DNA of 64,000 nucleotides, taken from positions 521,450 through 585,449 of the forward strand of contig NZ_VKCZ01000003.1 of the NCBI RefSeq assembly GCF_009299835.1, given 5' to 3'. Shown here piece by piece: positions 51,382 through 60,755 of this stretch. The DNA comes from Microlunatus speluncae. Its GTDB lineage: Bacteria; Actinomycetota; Actinomycetes; Propionibacteriales; Propionibacteriaceae. The notes under the pieces were generated by a model. It worked only from the letters and a program-made list of their open reading frames with translations. It was not told the origin of the DNA and made no database searches. The position numbers and the translations under genes were made by a program. The first letter of the stretch is position 1. Each line of letters opens with the position of its first letter.

Positions 51382-51400
51382 GAGTCTGACAAGTCGCGGG
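51382..51400. repeat. Solo arm of the GTCTGACAAGTCG repeat
   Basis: GAGTCTGACAAGTCG here equals 15 bp of the right arm of the palindrome at 57838-57895. No partner arm is nearby. Confidence 0.45.
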
Positions 51401-51599
51401 TCGGGTCACCACTCCGCGTACCGTCCGTCGGGATGCCGCCGCCATCGCTCACGCCAATGTCTGACCAGTTGTCAAGATTTCGGGCAGCCTCCGGATCCTG
51501 TCCGGCCGATCGCTCGTACCCTCGGTCGGGGGTCGATGATCATGCGCCCCTCGCATACCGGAGAGGCCGTCGTGCGGCCGTCGCTCGTGAGGAGACCAG

Positions 51600-53180
51600 A
51601 TGACGTTGTCCGATGCCCAGGATGATCAGACCGGCACGGGACGGGTCGTATCACCCGACTCCCGGGCCACCCGGGCCGGACAAGAGGTGCTGGCCGCCGG
51701 CGGCACCGCCGCCGATGCGGTGATCGCGACCGGAGCCGTGCTCTGCGTCGTCTCCCCACACATGGTCACCATCGGCGGCGACAGCTGGACCCTGGCCGGA
51801 CCCGCCGACGGTGAGATCGTGGCGATCAACGGCACCGGCCGGGCGCCGGCCGGCCTCACCCCCGACCTGCTCCGCGCCCTCGGTCACCAGGCAATGCCCG
51901 GCAGCGGCGTGCACAGCATCAGCGTGCCCGGACTGCCCTCCGCCTGGGCCGAACTGCACGCCCGGTTCGGCCGGATCCCGTTCGCCGAGCTGTTGGCCCC
52001 GGCGATCGCGTACGCCCGGGACGGTGCGACCGTCGCGCCCAGCCTGGCCCGCGATCTGGTCGACTACGGCAGCCGGCTGGTCCGCGATCCCGGAGCCCGG
52101 CCGCTGTTCTTCACCGCCGACGGATTCCCGCTGACCGAGGGCGACACGTACGTCCAATCGGCCCTGGCCGGCAGCCTCGAGGCGCTGGCCGCCGAGGGTG
52201 TCGGCGCGCTCTACGGCGGCGAGGTGGGGGCGGCGTATGCCCGCGGCCTCGCCATCCATGGCGGCTCGATGACCCGGGATGATCTGAGCCGGCACCGGGC
52301 CGACGTGCTGCCGCCGCTGGCCGGCCGGTGGCGGGACGCCGAGGTGCTCACCGCGCCGCCGAACTCCCAGGGCTTCGCGCTGCTGAAGATGCTCGCCCTG
52401 GCCGACGAGCTCGGGCTGACCGATCCGCTGGCCGCCGAACAAGCGGTCGCATTCGTCCGGCTGCTCGACCTGGCCGGTGCCCAGCGGGATGCCCGGTCCG
52501 CCGACCCGGAGGCGGTCGCGGTCGATCTCGCCGCGGTGCTCGACGCCGCCGTCGTCCGGCGTGACGCCGGAACCCTCGGCCGCGCGCCGGTGCCGGCCAC
52601 GGGCCCGCCGCCGCGACTGGACGGGGACACGATCGGCATCGCGGCCGCCGACGGCGAGGGCCTGTGGATCAGCTCGCTGCAGAGCGTCGCCGGCACCTTC
52701 GGCTCGCTCGTGCTGGAGCCGACCACCGGCATCATCGGCCACAACCGGGCCAGCGGTTTCAGCCTCGACCCGGCTCGGCCCAACCTGCTGGCCGGCGGCC
52801 GCCGCCCGCCGCACACCCTGATGCCGTGCCTGGTCCGGCGCGCCGGCCGGGTCGTCGCCACGGTCGCCACCATGGGCGGCCGCAGCCAGCCCGCGATCGC
52901 CGCCCAGCTGATCACCCGGCTCTCCCTCGGCCAGTCCGCCGAGCAGGCGATCGACGCTCCGCGCTACGTCGTCACCCCCGCCACCGGACCGGGCGGCGGA
53001 CCCGAGGTGCTGGTCGAAGCCACCGCTCCCGGCGACGTCCGAGACACGCTCGTCGCCACCTTCGGCGCCGAAGTGATCACCGGCCCGGAGAACCGCTTCG
53101 GCCACGCCCACCTGATCCGCGCCACCTCCGACGGCACCCTCGACGCCGCCACCGACCCGCGCGCGGACGGCCGCGGCTGA
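51600..53180 (+). CDS. Gamma-glutamyltransferase family protein
   Basis: A 526-aa Ntn-hydrolase of the gamma-glutamyltranspeptidase family, which matures by self-cleavage before a Thr. GGTAADAVIATGAVLCVVSPH at the start (read in parts) and the GDTIGIAAADGEGLWISSLQ block mark the family; the candidate nucleophile is the Thr of GDTIG, about residue 343. PGGFSLDPARPN-like and PPHTLMPCLV segments follow. No signal peptide, so it may be cytoplasmic. GAGGAG lies 6 nt before the ATG. Divergent from the DapA-family gene. Confidence 0.85.
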   Translation: MTLSDAQDDQTGTGRVVSPDSRATRAGQEVLAAGGTAADAVIATGAVLCVVSPHMVTIGGDSWTLAGPADGEIVAINGTGRAPAGLTPDLLRALGHQAMPGSGVHSISVPGLPSAWAELHARFGRIPFAELLAPAIAYARDGATVAPSLARDLVDYGSRLVRDPGARPLFFTADGFPLTEGDTYVQSALAGSLEALAAEGVGALYGGEVGAAYARGLAIHGGSMTRDDLSRHRADVLPPLAGRWRDAEVLTAPPNSQGFALLKMLALADELGLTDPLAAEQAVAFVRLLDLAGAQRDARSADPEAVAVDLAAVLDAAVVRRDAGTLGRAPVPATGPPPRLDGDTIGIAAADGEGLWISSLQSVAGTFGSLVLEPTTGIIGHNRASGFSLDPARPNLLAGGRRPPHTLMPCLVRRAGRVVATVATMGGRSQPAIAAQLITRLSLGQSAEQAIDAPRYVVTPATGPGGGPEVLVEATAPGDVRDTLVATFGAEVITGPENRFGHAHLIRATSDGTLDAATDPRADGRG

Positions 53181-53191
53181 ATCCCGCACCT

Positions 53192-53663
53192 GTACTCGGC
53201 TCGGGGTCGTCGAGTGGGACGAAAGCGACGTGAGATGGGCCGGTCGACGTCACTAACGTCCCACTCGACGTCGCCCAACCGACAGCCGGCCGGCCCAGAC
53301 CCACCCGCCGCCGAACCTGCCCCCCTTCGCTGCGTTTGTGGCCCCGGCAACGCTTCACGGAACGACACCGCGAACTCGGTGCTCACTCAACCGGGTCTCG
53401 CGCGCCGAATTGAGCCTTCGGAGTGGGCTGGATTGGCCGGCAGGCGCCGACGTACTCGGCTCGGGGCGTCGAGTGGGACGAAAGCGACGTGAGATCGGCC
53501 GATCGACGTCACTAACGTCCCACTCGACGTCGCCCGACCGGCAGCCGGCGGCCCAGACCCACCCGCCGCCGAACCTGCCCTCCTTCGCTGCGCCTGAAAT
53601 CCCTCCAACCACGCTCACGGCAACGACACCGCGGCCTCGGCGCCCACCCAACCGGGTCTCGCG
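53192..53663. repeat. Two tandem copies of a 260-bp-period intergenic repeat
   Basis: Copy 1 (53192-53404) and copy 2 (53452-53663) share long identical stretches, from GTACTCGGCTCGGGG through CGTCGAGTGGGACG, CACCCGCCGCCGAACCTGCC and CAACCGGGTCTCGCG. Each holds perfect 14-bp inverted arms, CGTCGAGTGGGACG and CGTCCCACTCGACG (53208-53221 and 53257-53270 in copy 1). The 518-bp gap between 53180 and 53699 has no credible gene. Confidence 0.85.
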
Positions 53664-53686
53664 GACGAGCGGTGCGGGCGGGAGGT

Positions 53687-53692
53687 TAGGGT
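53687..53692 (+). promoter_or_regulatory. -10 box TAGGGT
   Basis: Six nt before ATG 53699. Confidence 0.5.
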
Positions 53693-53698
53693 CTCGGG

Positions 53699-54151
53699 AT
53701 GACGCCGCGCCTGTTGTACCGGATCGTTGCGATCGCGGAGGCGATCACCTGGACGTTGTTGATCATCGGACTGATCCTGCGGGCGACCGGGATGACCGAG
53801 CTGGGGGTGCGGATCGGCGGGGGCGTGCACGGGTTCGCGTTTCTCTGTTACGTCCTGGCGACGCTGTTCGCCGGGCTCAACCTCGGCTGGCGCCGGTCCG
53901 TGATCTTGGTCGGACTGGCCAGCGCGATCGTGCCGTGGGCGACGATCCCGTTCGAGCGCTGGGCCGAGCGGCGCGGCCTGCTCGCGGGCGACTGGCAGCG
54001 GCACGGCGACGGACGGCTGGCCCGGCTGACCGGCTGGGTGTTGCGTCATCCGATCCCGGCGGCCGCGATCGCCCTGGCCGCCGTCGCCATCGCCTTCGGC
54101 ACCCTGCTCTGGCTCGGCCCGCCGACCGGCTGGTCGACCCGCTTCGCCTGA
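53699..54151 (+). CDS. DUF3817 family membrane protein
   Basis: A 150-aa protein with four hydrophobic segments. YRIVAIAEAITWTLLIIG and GGGVHGFAFLCYVLATL match the DUF3817 family of small membrane proteins, whose function is unknown. A C-terminal helix beyond the usual family length is present. Follows the tandem repeat directly. Confidence 0.75.
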   Translation: MTPRLLYRIVAIAEAITWTLLIIGLILRATGMTELGVRIGGGVHGFAFLCYVLATLFAGLNLGWRRSVILVGLASAIVPWATIPFERWAERRGLLAGDWQRHGDGRLARLTGWVLRHPIPAAAIALAAVAIAFGTLLWLGPPTGWSTRFA

Positions 54152-54198
54152 TTCCCCCATCACGGAGACCTTGGGACGACTCGGCGCCGCCGGGTCGG

Positions 54199-54215
54199 TG
54201 AGGTTAGCCTTAGTG
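54199..54215 (+). promoter_or_regulatory. Possible iron box (IdeR/DmdR) overlapping a -10
   Basis: TGAGGTTAGCCTTAGTG matches 13 of 17 positions of the iron-box pattern TTAGGTTAGCCTAACCT. It lies 74 bp before the ABC pair. The inner TAGCCT is also a plausible -10, so overlap with a promoter is possible, but a chance match cannot be excluded. Confidence 0.4.
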
Positions 54216-54288
54216 CCGGCCGTCGGCGACCTCACAGCGAGGGCGGCCGCACCGTCATCCCAGGAATCCGTCAGGAAGGGCCGCCCGG

Positions 54289-56010
54289 GTGAAGAACACG
54301 AGCGACCGTGCGCGGTCTCGCGGACTGCTCCGCACCGTGCTGCGCAACCAGCGGCGCAAGACGATCGTCGGCGGCCTGATGGTCACGTCGCACCAGGTCT
54401 GCGAGGCGCTGGTGCCGCTGGCGATCGGGCTGACCATCGATCAGGCGGTGGCCACCGGGGTCACCTCGGCCATGATCATCGCGGTGCTCGGCGTCCTCGG
54501 GTTGTTCGCGGTGCTGGCGTTCTCGGCGGCGTACGGCTATCGCACGGTTGACGCCGCGGCCTACGAGGAGGCGCACCGACTCCGGACCGACGCCGTGCAC
54601 GGCGTGCTCGCCGATCCGAAGCGGGGGGCCGACCGGCGGACCGGCGAACTGTTGTCGATCGCCACCTCCGACGCGCTCGCGGCGGCGGAGATCACCGCGT
54701 TCATCTCGACCCTGTTCGCCGCCACGGCCGGGATCGCGGTCTCGGTCGTGGTGCTGCTCCGGGTCGATCTGTTCCTCGGCATCGCGCTGATCGTGGTGGT
54801 GCCGCTGTTGCTGCTCGGCGTCGACCGGCTCAGTCCCTGGCTGGAACAGCGGTTGCACGCCCAGCAGCAGACCGGCGGGCTCGCTGCGGCCACCGCGGCC
54901 GAACTGGTCGCCGGGCTGCGGCCGCTGCGCGGCTTCGGCGGGGTGGGCGAGGCGACCCGGCGGTACGGAATCGCCAGCCGGGCCTCGCTCGACGCCACCC
55001 GGTCGGCGGCGACGGCCTCGTCGGTGGTCACCGGCTCGGGCCTGCTGGCGACCGGATTGGTCATGGCCGGCACGTCGATCGCGGCGGTGCTGATGGCGCT
55101 GGCCGGCCGGATCACGGTCGGCGAACTGGTCACCGTGGTCGCAATGGCATCCTTCCTCGCCGATCCGGTCCGCACGGTCGCGGCCTGCATCGGCGGGCTG
55201 GCCGCCGCCCGCGCCAGCGCTTCCCGGCTGGTGCCGCTGCTCGGCCGGTCCGAACCGGAGTCGGTCGCGGACGGCAACGGGGCCGGGCCGTTGATCTTCG
55301 ACCGGGTCGGCCACGGGCCGGTGCGCGGCCTGGACCTGACCGTCGGGTCGGACACCATGATCGGGATCGCGTACGCCGACCCGGCGGCCGCCACCACCGT
55401 GCTCGGATTGATCACCGGCAGCACCGAGCCCGAGGCCGGCGCGGTGACCTGGGCCGGGCGCCCGACGACCGAGGTGCCGCAGTCGACGCTGCGCCGGCAA
55501 CTGCTGGCCGAGCCACATGCGACCGAACTGCTCGGCGGCACCCTGGGCGCGGCGATGCGGACGGGTGATCGACCGGATCCGGCGCTGCGGACCGCCGCCC
55601 TGGCCGCGGCCGGCGCCGACGATGTGTTGACCAGTCTCCGCTCCGGCACTCCGGCGGCGGAAGATGATCTTGATCGGCTGACCCTGCTGGACCAGGCGGC
55701 CAACCTCTCCGGCGGCCAGCGGCAGCGGGTGGCGCTGGCCCGGGCGATTGCCGCTGGACGGCCGGTGCTGGTGTTGCACGATCCGCTGACCGCCGTCGAC
55801 GCGGTGACCGAGGAGCAGGTGTCCGGCCGGCTGCACGAGGCCCGGCAACGGATCACCCCGGGAGCGGCGACGATCGTGATCACCACGTCGCCGGCGCTGC
55901 TCTCCCGCTGTGATCAGGTGGCCTGGCTGCCGGCCGCCGGCCCGGCCCGGATCGCCGACCATGATCAACTCCTGGCCGAGCCCGACTATGCGGCGGTGGT
56001 GCTGCGATGA
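54289..56010 (+). CDS. ABC exporter-fold half transporter with degenerate Walker A
   Basis: A 573-aa TMD-ATPase protein. The TMD (residues 20-300) is normal. In the ATPase part, Walker A has become TVGSDTMIGIAYADPAAATT (no GKS/T), while the signature LSGGQRQRVALARAIA is perfect; Walker B is VLVLHDPLTAVD, with Asp-Pro in place of the Asp-Glu that supplies the catalytic base. It therefore cannot bind ATP in the usual way at its own Walker site but can complete the partner's site. GTG start; stop overlaps the next ATG by 4 bp. Confidence 0.8.
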   Translation: MKNTSDRARSRGLLRTVLRNQRRKTIVGGLMVTSHQVCEALVPLAIGLTIDQAVATGVTSAMIIAVLGVLGLFAVLAFSAAYGYRTVDAAAYEEAHRLRTDAVHGVLADPKRGADRRTGELLSIATSDALAAAEITAFISTLFAATAGIAVSVVVLLRVDLFLGIALIVVVPLLLLGVDRLSPWLEQRLHAQQQTGGLAAATAAELVAGLRPLRGFGGVGEATRRYGIASRASLDATRSAATASSVVTGSGLLATGLVMAGTSIAAVLMALAGRITVGELVTVVAMASFLADPVRTVAACIGGLAAARASASRLVPLLGRSEPESVADGNGAGPLIFDRVGHGPVRGLDLTVGSDTMIGIAYADPAAATTVLGLITGSTEPEAGAVTWAGRPTTEVPQSTLRRQLLAEPHATELLGGTLGAAMRTGDRPDPALRTAALAAAGADDVLTSLRSGTPAAEDDLDRLTLLDQAANLSGGQRQRVALARAIAAGRPVLVLHDPLTAVDAVTEEQVSGRLHEARQRITPGAATIVITTSPALLSRCDQVAWLPAAGPARIADHDQLLAEPDYAAVVLR

Positions 56011-57830
56011 CGTCCGATCAGCTGACCTCCGAACGCACCGACCCGGCGGATCAGGGGACGACCGACCTGCTGCCCATCGCCAGCCTGCGGACCACCGGCC
56101 GGGCCGTGCTGCGCCGGCTCCGGGCCCATCCGGCGCAGCTGACCGCGGCACTGCTGCTGAGCACGGCCAGCAGTGCCGGGACGGTCGGGATGCCGATCGT
56201 GCTCGGCGCCCTGGTCGACCAGGTCCCGGTCGTCGCGCGGACCGGCGACAGTGCGCCGTTGATCATGTTGATCATCGCCCTGGTGCTGATCATGCTGGTC
56301 ACCGTGGTGCTGACCGCGGCCGCCGGCCGGGCGCTGCAGCGGCTCGCCGCCCAGGTCGGCGCCGACCTGCGCGAACGGGTGGTGCAGCGGGCGCTGCGGC
56401 TGGACACCAAGGTGCTGGAACGCGCCGGGCACGGCGACATCGCCTCCCGGGTGACCGACGACGTCGAGCTGTTCATGGGTGCCATTCCGGTGCTCTCCGG
56501 GGTGACGGCGTCGCTGGTCACGGTCGTGGTGGCGGCGATCGGCTTCGTCAGCCTGGACTGGCGGCTGGCCCTCGCCTTCGCCGCCGTACTGCCGGTGCAC
56601 CTGTTCGGCCTGCGTTGGTATCTGCCGCGGTCCGGACCGATGTATGCGGCCGAGCGCCGGCTGTCCGCCGAACGGTCCCGGGTGCTGCTGTCCTCGCTGC
56701 GCGGCCGGCCGACGGTGACCGCGTACCAGATGGCCGAGCTGCAGTCCGGCCGGTTGCGTCGGGCGTCGCAGTCGGCGCTGGAGGCCTCGATCGGGCTGCT
56801 CAAGCTGGTCGCCCGGTTCGCGCTGACCCTCAACTTCGCCGAGGCGGTCGGGCTGAGCGCGGTGCTGGCGACCGGCTTCCTGCTGGTTCGGGCCGACCTG
56901 GTCACGGTCGGCGCGGTGACCGCGGCCGCGCTGCTGTTCCACCGGCTGTTCGGCCCGCTCGGCTGGCTGCTGATGTCGGTCGACGACGTGCAGCGGGCCG
57001 GTGCCGCGCTGGCCCGGATGGTCGGCGTCTCCGAGATCCCGGATCCGGATCCGACGCCGCTGCCGAAGCCGCGCGGCGCCGTCACGGTCCGGGCCGACGG
57101 GGTCGGGCACGCCTACGTCGAGGGCCATCTGGTGCTGGACCGGGTGGAGTTGGAGATCCCGGCCGGCAGTTCGGTGGCCCTGGTCGGCGCCAGCGGAGCC
57201 GGCAAGACCACGTTGGCCGGCATCGTCGGCGGGGCGATCACGCCGACCGTCGGCACGGTCCGGCTCAGCGACGGCGAGCACGAGCTGGTGCTGTCCGCCG
57301 ATCCCGCCGCCGTGGACGAGGACGAGCTGCGCGACTGGGTCGGCATCGTCGCCCAGGAGACGTACGTCTTCACCGGGACGCTGCGCGAGGAGCTCACCCT
57401 GGCCCGGCCCGGCATCACCGACGCCGAGATCTGGGACATCCTGGAAGCCGTCTCCGCCGCCGGCTGGGTCCGGGCGCTGCCGGAGGAGCTGGACACCCCG
57501 GTCGGCCCCAACACCGCCGTGCTCAGCGCCGCCCACGTGCAGCAACTCGCGCTGGCCCGGCTGCTCGCCCGCAACCCGCCGTTGGTCGTCCTGGACGAGG
57601 CGACCGCCGAGGCGGGCAGTGCCGGCGCCCGGCAACTGGAGGCCGCCGGCCGCTCGTTGATCAAGGGCCGGACCGCCCTGATCGTCGCCCACCGGCTGAC
57701 CCAGGCCCGCGAGTGCGACCGGATCGTCGTGATGGACGCCGGCCGGATCGTCGAGTCCGGCAGCCACGACGAACTGGTCGCCGCCGGCGGCCGCTACGCC
57801 ACCCTCTGGCACACCTGGTCCGGCCACTGA
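56007..57830 (+). CDS. ABC exporter-fold half transporter with degenerate signature
   Basis: A 607-aa TMD-ATPase protein. Walker A is intact (LVGASGAGKTTLAGIVGG) as are Q-loop VGIVAQETYVFTGTL, Walker B LVVLDEATAEAG and VAHRLTQARECDR, but the signature is LSAAHVQQLALARLL in place of LSGGQ. With the upstream subunit it would form one good ATP site and one dead site. Related asymmetric pairs include IrtAB siderophore importers and some drug exporters. ATGA overlap with the upstream gene. Confidence 0.82.
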   Translation: MTSDQLTSERTDPADQGTTDLLPIASLRTTGRAVLRRLRAHPAQLTAALLLSTASSAGTVGMPIVLGALVDQVPVVARTGDSAPLIMLIIALVLIMLVTVVLTAAAGRALQRLAAQVGADLRERVVQRALRLDTKVLERAGHGDIASRVTDDVELFMGAIPVLSGVTASLVTVVVAAIGFVSLDWRLALAFAAVLPVHLFGLRWYLPRSGPMYAAERRLSAERSRVLLSSLRGRPTVTAYQMAELQSGRLRRASQSALEASIGLLKLVARFALTLNFAEAVGLSAVLATGFLLVRADLVTVGAVTAAALLFHRLFGPLGWLLMSVDDVQRAGAALARMVGVSEIPDPDPTPLPKPRGAVTVRADGVGHAYVEGHLVLDRVELEIPAGSSVALVGASGAGKTTLAGIVGGAITPTVGTVRLSDGEHELVLSADPAAVDEDELRDWVGIVAQETYVFTGTLREELTLARPGITDAEIWDILEAVSAAGWVRALPEELDTPVGPNTAVLSAAHVQQLALARLLARNPPLVVLDEATAEAGSAGARQLEAAGRSLIKGRTALIVAHRLTQARECDRIVVMDAGRIVESGSHDELVAAGGRYATLWHTWSGH

Positions 57831-57837
57831 CCCAAAC

Positions 57838-57895
57838 CCCCGACTTGTCAGAAGCAGGGCACGCTATAGCGTGCCGAGAGTCTGACAAGTCGGGG
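57838..57895. terminator. Nested palindrome between convergent genes
   Basis: Outer arms CCCCGACTTGTCAGA (57838-57852) and TCTGACAAGTCGGGG (57881-57895) pair over 15 bp; inside lies the perfect 18-bp palindrome GGCACGCTATAGCGTGCC (57858-57875). It separates the ABC pair from pntB and can end transcription both ways. Confidence 0.75.
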
Positions 57896-57899
57896 TTGT

Positions 57900-59279
57900 T
57901 CAGAGGGCTTTGACCTCGGTGAGGAGCTTGGCCATGGTGTCCTTGGCGTCGCCGAAGAGGAGGCTGGTGGTCGGGGCGTAGAGGAGCTCGTTCTCGATCC
58001 CGGCGAAGCCCGGGCGCATCGAGCGCTTCATGAAGATCACCTGTTTCGCGTCGGCCACCTTCAAGATCGGCATGCCGTAGATCGGTGCGGCCGGGTCCGT
58101 CTCGGCGGCGGGGTTGACGACGTCGTTGGCGCCGACCACCAGCACCACGTCGGTCTGCGCGAAGTCGCCGTTGATCTCGGTCATCTCCTTGAGCTGTGGG
58201 TACGGGACCTGAGCCTCGGCCAACAGCACGTTCATGTGGCCCGGCATCCGGCCGGCGACCGGGTGGATCGCGTAGTCCACCCGGGTGCCGCGCTGCTGCA
58301 GCACCTCGACCAGCTGCTGCAGCGTGTGCTGGGCCTGGGCCACGGCGAGTCCGTACCCGGGGACGATGATCACCCGGCCGGCGTAACCGAGCATCATCGC
58401 GACATCACCGGGCTGGGCCGACTTCACCGGCCGGTCGCTGAGCTTGGTCGAGCCGAGCGTCGAGCCGCCGCGGAGCGCGCCGAACAGGGTGCTGATCAAT
58501 GAGCGGCCCATCGCCCGGGCCATCAAGATCGTCAGCAGCGTGCCGGCGGCCCCGACCAGGGTGCCGGCGACCAGCAGCAACAGGTTCTGGAAGACATAGC
58601 CGGTGGCGGCGACGCTCAGCCCGGTGAACGCGTTGAGCAGCGAGATCACGATCGGCACGTCGGCGCCGCCGACCGGCAGCACCAGCAGCACTCCGAGCGC
58701 CAGGCCGAGCAGGGCCAGCAGACTGCCGACGCCGACCGACGGGGCCAGCACCACGCCCACCGCGGTGCCGATCGCCGCCAGCAGACAGGCGACGTAGACG
58801 ATCGGGTAGCCGAGGAAGATCACCGGCCGGGTGGTCATCCACTCCTGCAGCTTGAGGAAGGTGACGATCGAGCCGGCGAAGCTGATCGAGCCGATCAAGA
58901 TCGTGAACACCGTGGCGATCAGATCGATCACCGCGGCGCCGGACGCGGTCAGGGTGCGCAGCTCGACCAGCGCGACGATCGCCGCGGCCCCGCCGCCGAC
59001 CCCGTTGAACAGGGCGACCAGTTGCGGCATCGCGGTCATCTTCACCCGGTACGCGCCGACCACCCCGATCGCCGTACCGATGGCGATCGCGATCATGATC
59101 GGCAGTAGATGATCAAGGGGAGCGGAGAAGAAGACGATCACGCAGGCGAGGACGGCGCCGACCGCCCCGATCAGGTTGCCGCGCCGCGCGTGCTGGGGCG
59201 AGGAGAGCCCCTTCAGAGCCAGGATGAAGCAGACCGCGACCAGCAGATAGCCGAGCTGCACCCAGGACGCCGCCGTCAC
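57900..59279 (-). CDS. pntB: NAD(P) transhydrogenase subunit beta
   Basis: A 459-aa subunit: eight to nine membrane helices (residues 5-270) then the NADP-binding domain III (GYGLAVAQAQHTLQQLVEVL, IHPVAGRMPGHMNVLLAEA, VLVVGANDVVNPAAETDP, VIFMKRSMRPGFAGIENEL). It uses the proton gradient to drive NADPH formation from NADH. GTG 59279 overlaps the pntAb stop by 4 bp. Last gene of the operon. Confidence 0.96.
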   Translation of the reverse strand: MTAASWVQLGYLLVAVCFILALKGLSSPQHARRGNLIGAVGAVLACVIVFFSAPLDHLLPIMIAIAIGTAIGVVGAYRVKMTAMPQLVALFNGVGGGAAAIVALVELRTLTASGAAVIDLIATVFTILIGSISFAGSIVTFLKLQEWMTTRPVIFLGYPIVYVACLLAAIGTAVGVVLAPSVGVGSLLALLGLALGVLLVLPVGGADVPIVISLLNAFTGLSVAATGYVFQNLLLLVAGTLVGAAGTLLTILMARAMGRSLISTLFGALRGGSTLGSTKLSDRPVKSAQPGDVAMMLGYAGRVIIVPGYGLAVAQAQHTLQQLVEVLQQRGTRVDYAIHPVAGRMPGHMNVLLAEAQVPYPQLKEMTEINGDFAQTDVVLVVGANDVVNPAAETDPAAPIYGMPILKVADAKQVIFMKRSMRPGFAGIENELLYAPTTSLLFGDAKDTMAKLLTEVKAL

Positions 59280-59614
59280 CGATCACTCCTGCCGTCGCCC
59301 ACGCTGCGGCTGGACCCGTCGCCGGGTGGAAGCTGCTTGGGCCGGGTGAACATCTGCAGCATCCGGTCGGTGACCACGAAGCCGCCGGCCATGTTGATCG
59401 ACGCCAGCACGACGGCGATCAGAGCCAAGATCAACACCGGAGTCCTGGTCGCGGTGCCGGCGGCGATGATCGCGCCGACCAGGATCACCCCGTGGATCGC
59501 GTTCGCCCCGGACATCAGCGGCGTGTGCAGGGTCGAGGACACCTTGGAGATCGTCTCGATGCCGACGAACACGGCCAGCACGAAGAAGGTCAGCCAGACG
59601 ATCGGTTCACTCAT
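59276..59614 (-). CDS. pntAb: NAD(P) transhydrogenase subunit alpha, membrane part
   Basis: A 112-aa protein with three membrane helices: FVGIETISKVSSTLHTPLMS, GANAIHGVILVGAIIAAG and ASINMAGGFVVTDRMLQMF are the conserved PntA C-terminal features. As in many actinobacteria, alpha is split into two genes. It overlaps pntAa by 8 bp and pntB by 4 bp. Confidence 0.95.
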   Translation of the reverse strand: MSEPIVWLTFFVLAVFVGIETISKVSSTLHTPLMSGANAIHGVILVGAIIAAGTATRTPVLILALIAVVLASINMAGGFVVTDRMLQMFTRPKQLPPGDGSSRSVGDGRSDR

Positions 59615-60749
59615 TCCGCGCCACCACCTGAGTGTCCTCGAAGAGCTCCGCCGCCGGCGGATGGGTGATCTTGCCGTCCCGGGTCAGGCACATCCCGGCG
59701 ACGATCTCATCGGCGTAGTCCGGCGCGAAGCTCGAGTCCCGGGTCAACAGCGTGATCACGTTCGCCACGTTCTGGGCATACAGCCGGCTCGCCGGGCCGG
59801 GCAGCTGACTGGGCACGTTGTGCCCGCCCCAGAGCCGGGCCGGCCCGAGCCGGGTCACGGCGCCCGCCTCGACCCCCTCGACGTTGCCGCCGCTGTCGGC
59901 GGCGAGATCGATGATCACCGAGTCCGGCTTCATCGCCGCGGCCATCGTCTTGGTGATCAACACCGGCGCCCTACGGTTGGGCACTGCGGCGGTGGTGATC
60001 ACCGCGTCGGCGGCGGCCAGATAGGGCGCCAGCTTCTCCTGCTGCTGCCGGGCCCGCTCGGCCGACATCTCCCGGGCGTAGCCGCCGGCGCCGTCCAGCG
60101 GCGGCAGCTCGAGGTCGATCGGAATCGCCCCCAGGGAGGCGATCTCCTCCGCCGCGGCCGGCCGGACGTCGTAGCCCTTGACCACCGCCCCCAGCCGGCG
60201 CGCGGTCGCGATGGCCTGCAGTCCGGCGACGCCGGCTCCGAGCACGACCACCTGGGCCGGCGGCACGGTCCCGGCCGCGGTCATGCTCATCGGGAAGAAC
60301 TGGCGCAGCATCCCGGCCGCGACGATCGCGCCGCGATAGCCGGCGACCATGGCCTGCGAGGTCAACGCGTCCATCGCCTGGGCGCGGGAGATCCGCGGCA
60401 CCAGATCCATCGCGAAGGTGGTGATGCCGGCATCCCGGCGGATCCGGACCGCGTCACCGTCGTCGACGTACGGGAAGAAGGACAGCGTGGCGGTGCCGGC
60501 CGGCAGTGTGCCGGCCAGGTCGGCGGGCAGCGGCTGTACGCCGATCACCAGGGCCGCCCCGGCCAGGAACTCTTCGGTCACGGTGGCGCCGGCCAGCCGG
60601 TACGCGTCGTCGGTGATCATGGCGCCCTCGCCGGCGCCGGGCTGGACGGCGAGCTCGTACCCGGCGGCGGACAATCCAGCGATCAGCTCGGGCACCAGCG
60701 CCACCCGGGCTTCGCCCGGCGCCGACTCTTTTGCCAGAGCGATCCGCAC
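59607..60749 (-). CDS. pntAa: NAD(P) transhydrogenase subunit alpha, NAD-binding part
   Basis: A 380-aa soluble domain I: RIALAKESAPGEARVALVPE at the start, VVLGAGVAGLQAIATARRLG as the NAD-binding Rossmann motif, GYDVRPAAAEEIASLGA and MKPDSVIIDLAADSGGNVEG. It binds NAD(H) and passes hydride to the NADP site in PntB. The GTG start has a TAGATT box 6 nt upstream, so the operon message is probably leaderless. Confidence 0.95.
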   Translation of the reverse strand: MRIALAKESAPGEARVALVPELIAGLSAAGYELAVQPGAGEGAMITDDAYRLAGATVTEEFLAGAALVIGVQPLPADLAGTLPAGTATLSFFPYVDDGDAVRIRRDAGITTFAMDLVPRISRAQAMDALTSQAMVAGYRGAIVAAGMLRQFFPMSMTAAGTVPPAQVVVLGAGVAGLQAIATARRLGAVVKGYDVRPAAAEEIASLGAIPIDLELPPLDGAGGYAREMSAERARQQQEKLAPYLAAADAVITTAAVPNRRAPVLITKTMAAAMKPDSVIIDLAADSGGNVEGVEAGAVTRLGPARLWGGHNVPSQLPGPASRLYAQNVANVITLLTRDSSFAPDYADEIVAGMCLTRDGKITHPPAAELFEDTQVVARNE

Positions 60750-60755
60750 ACCGCG

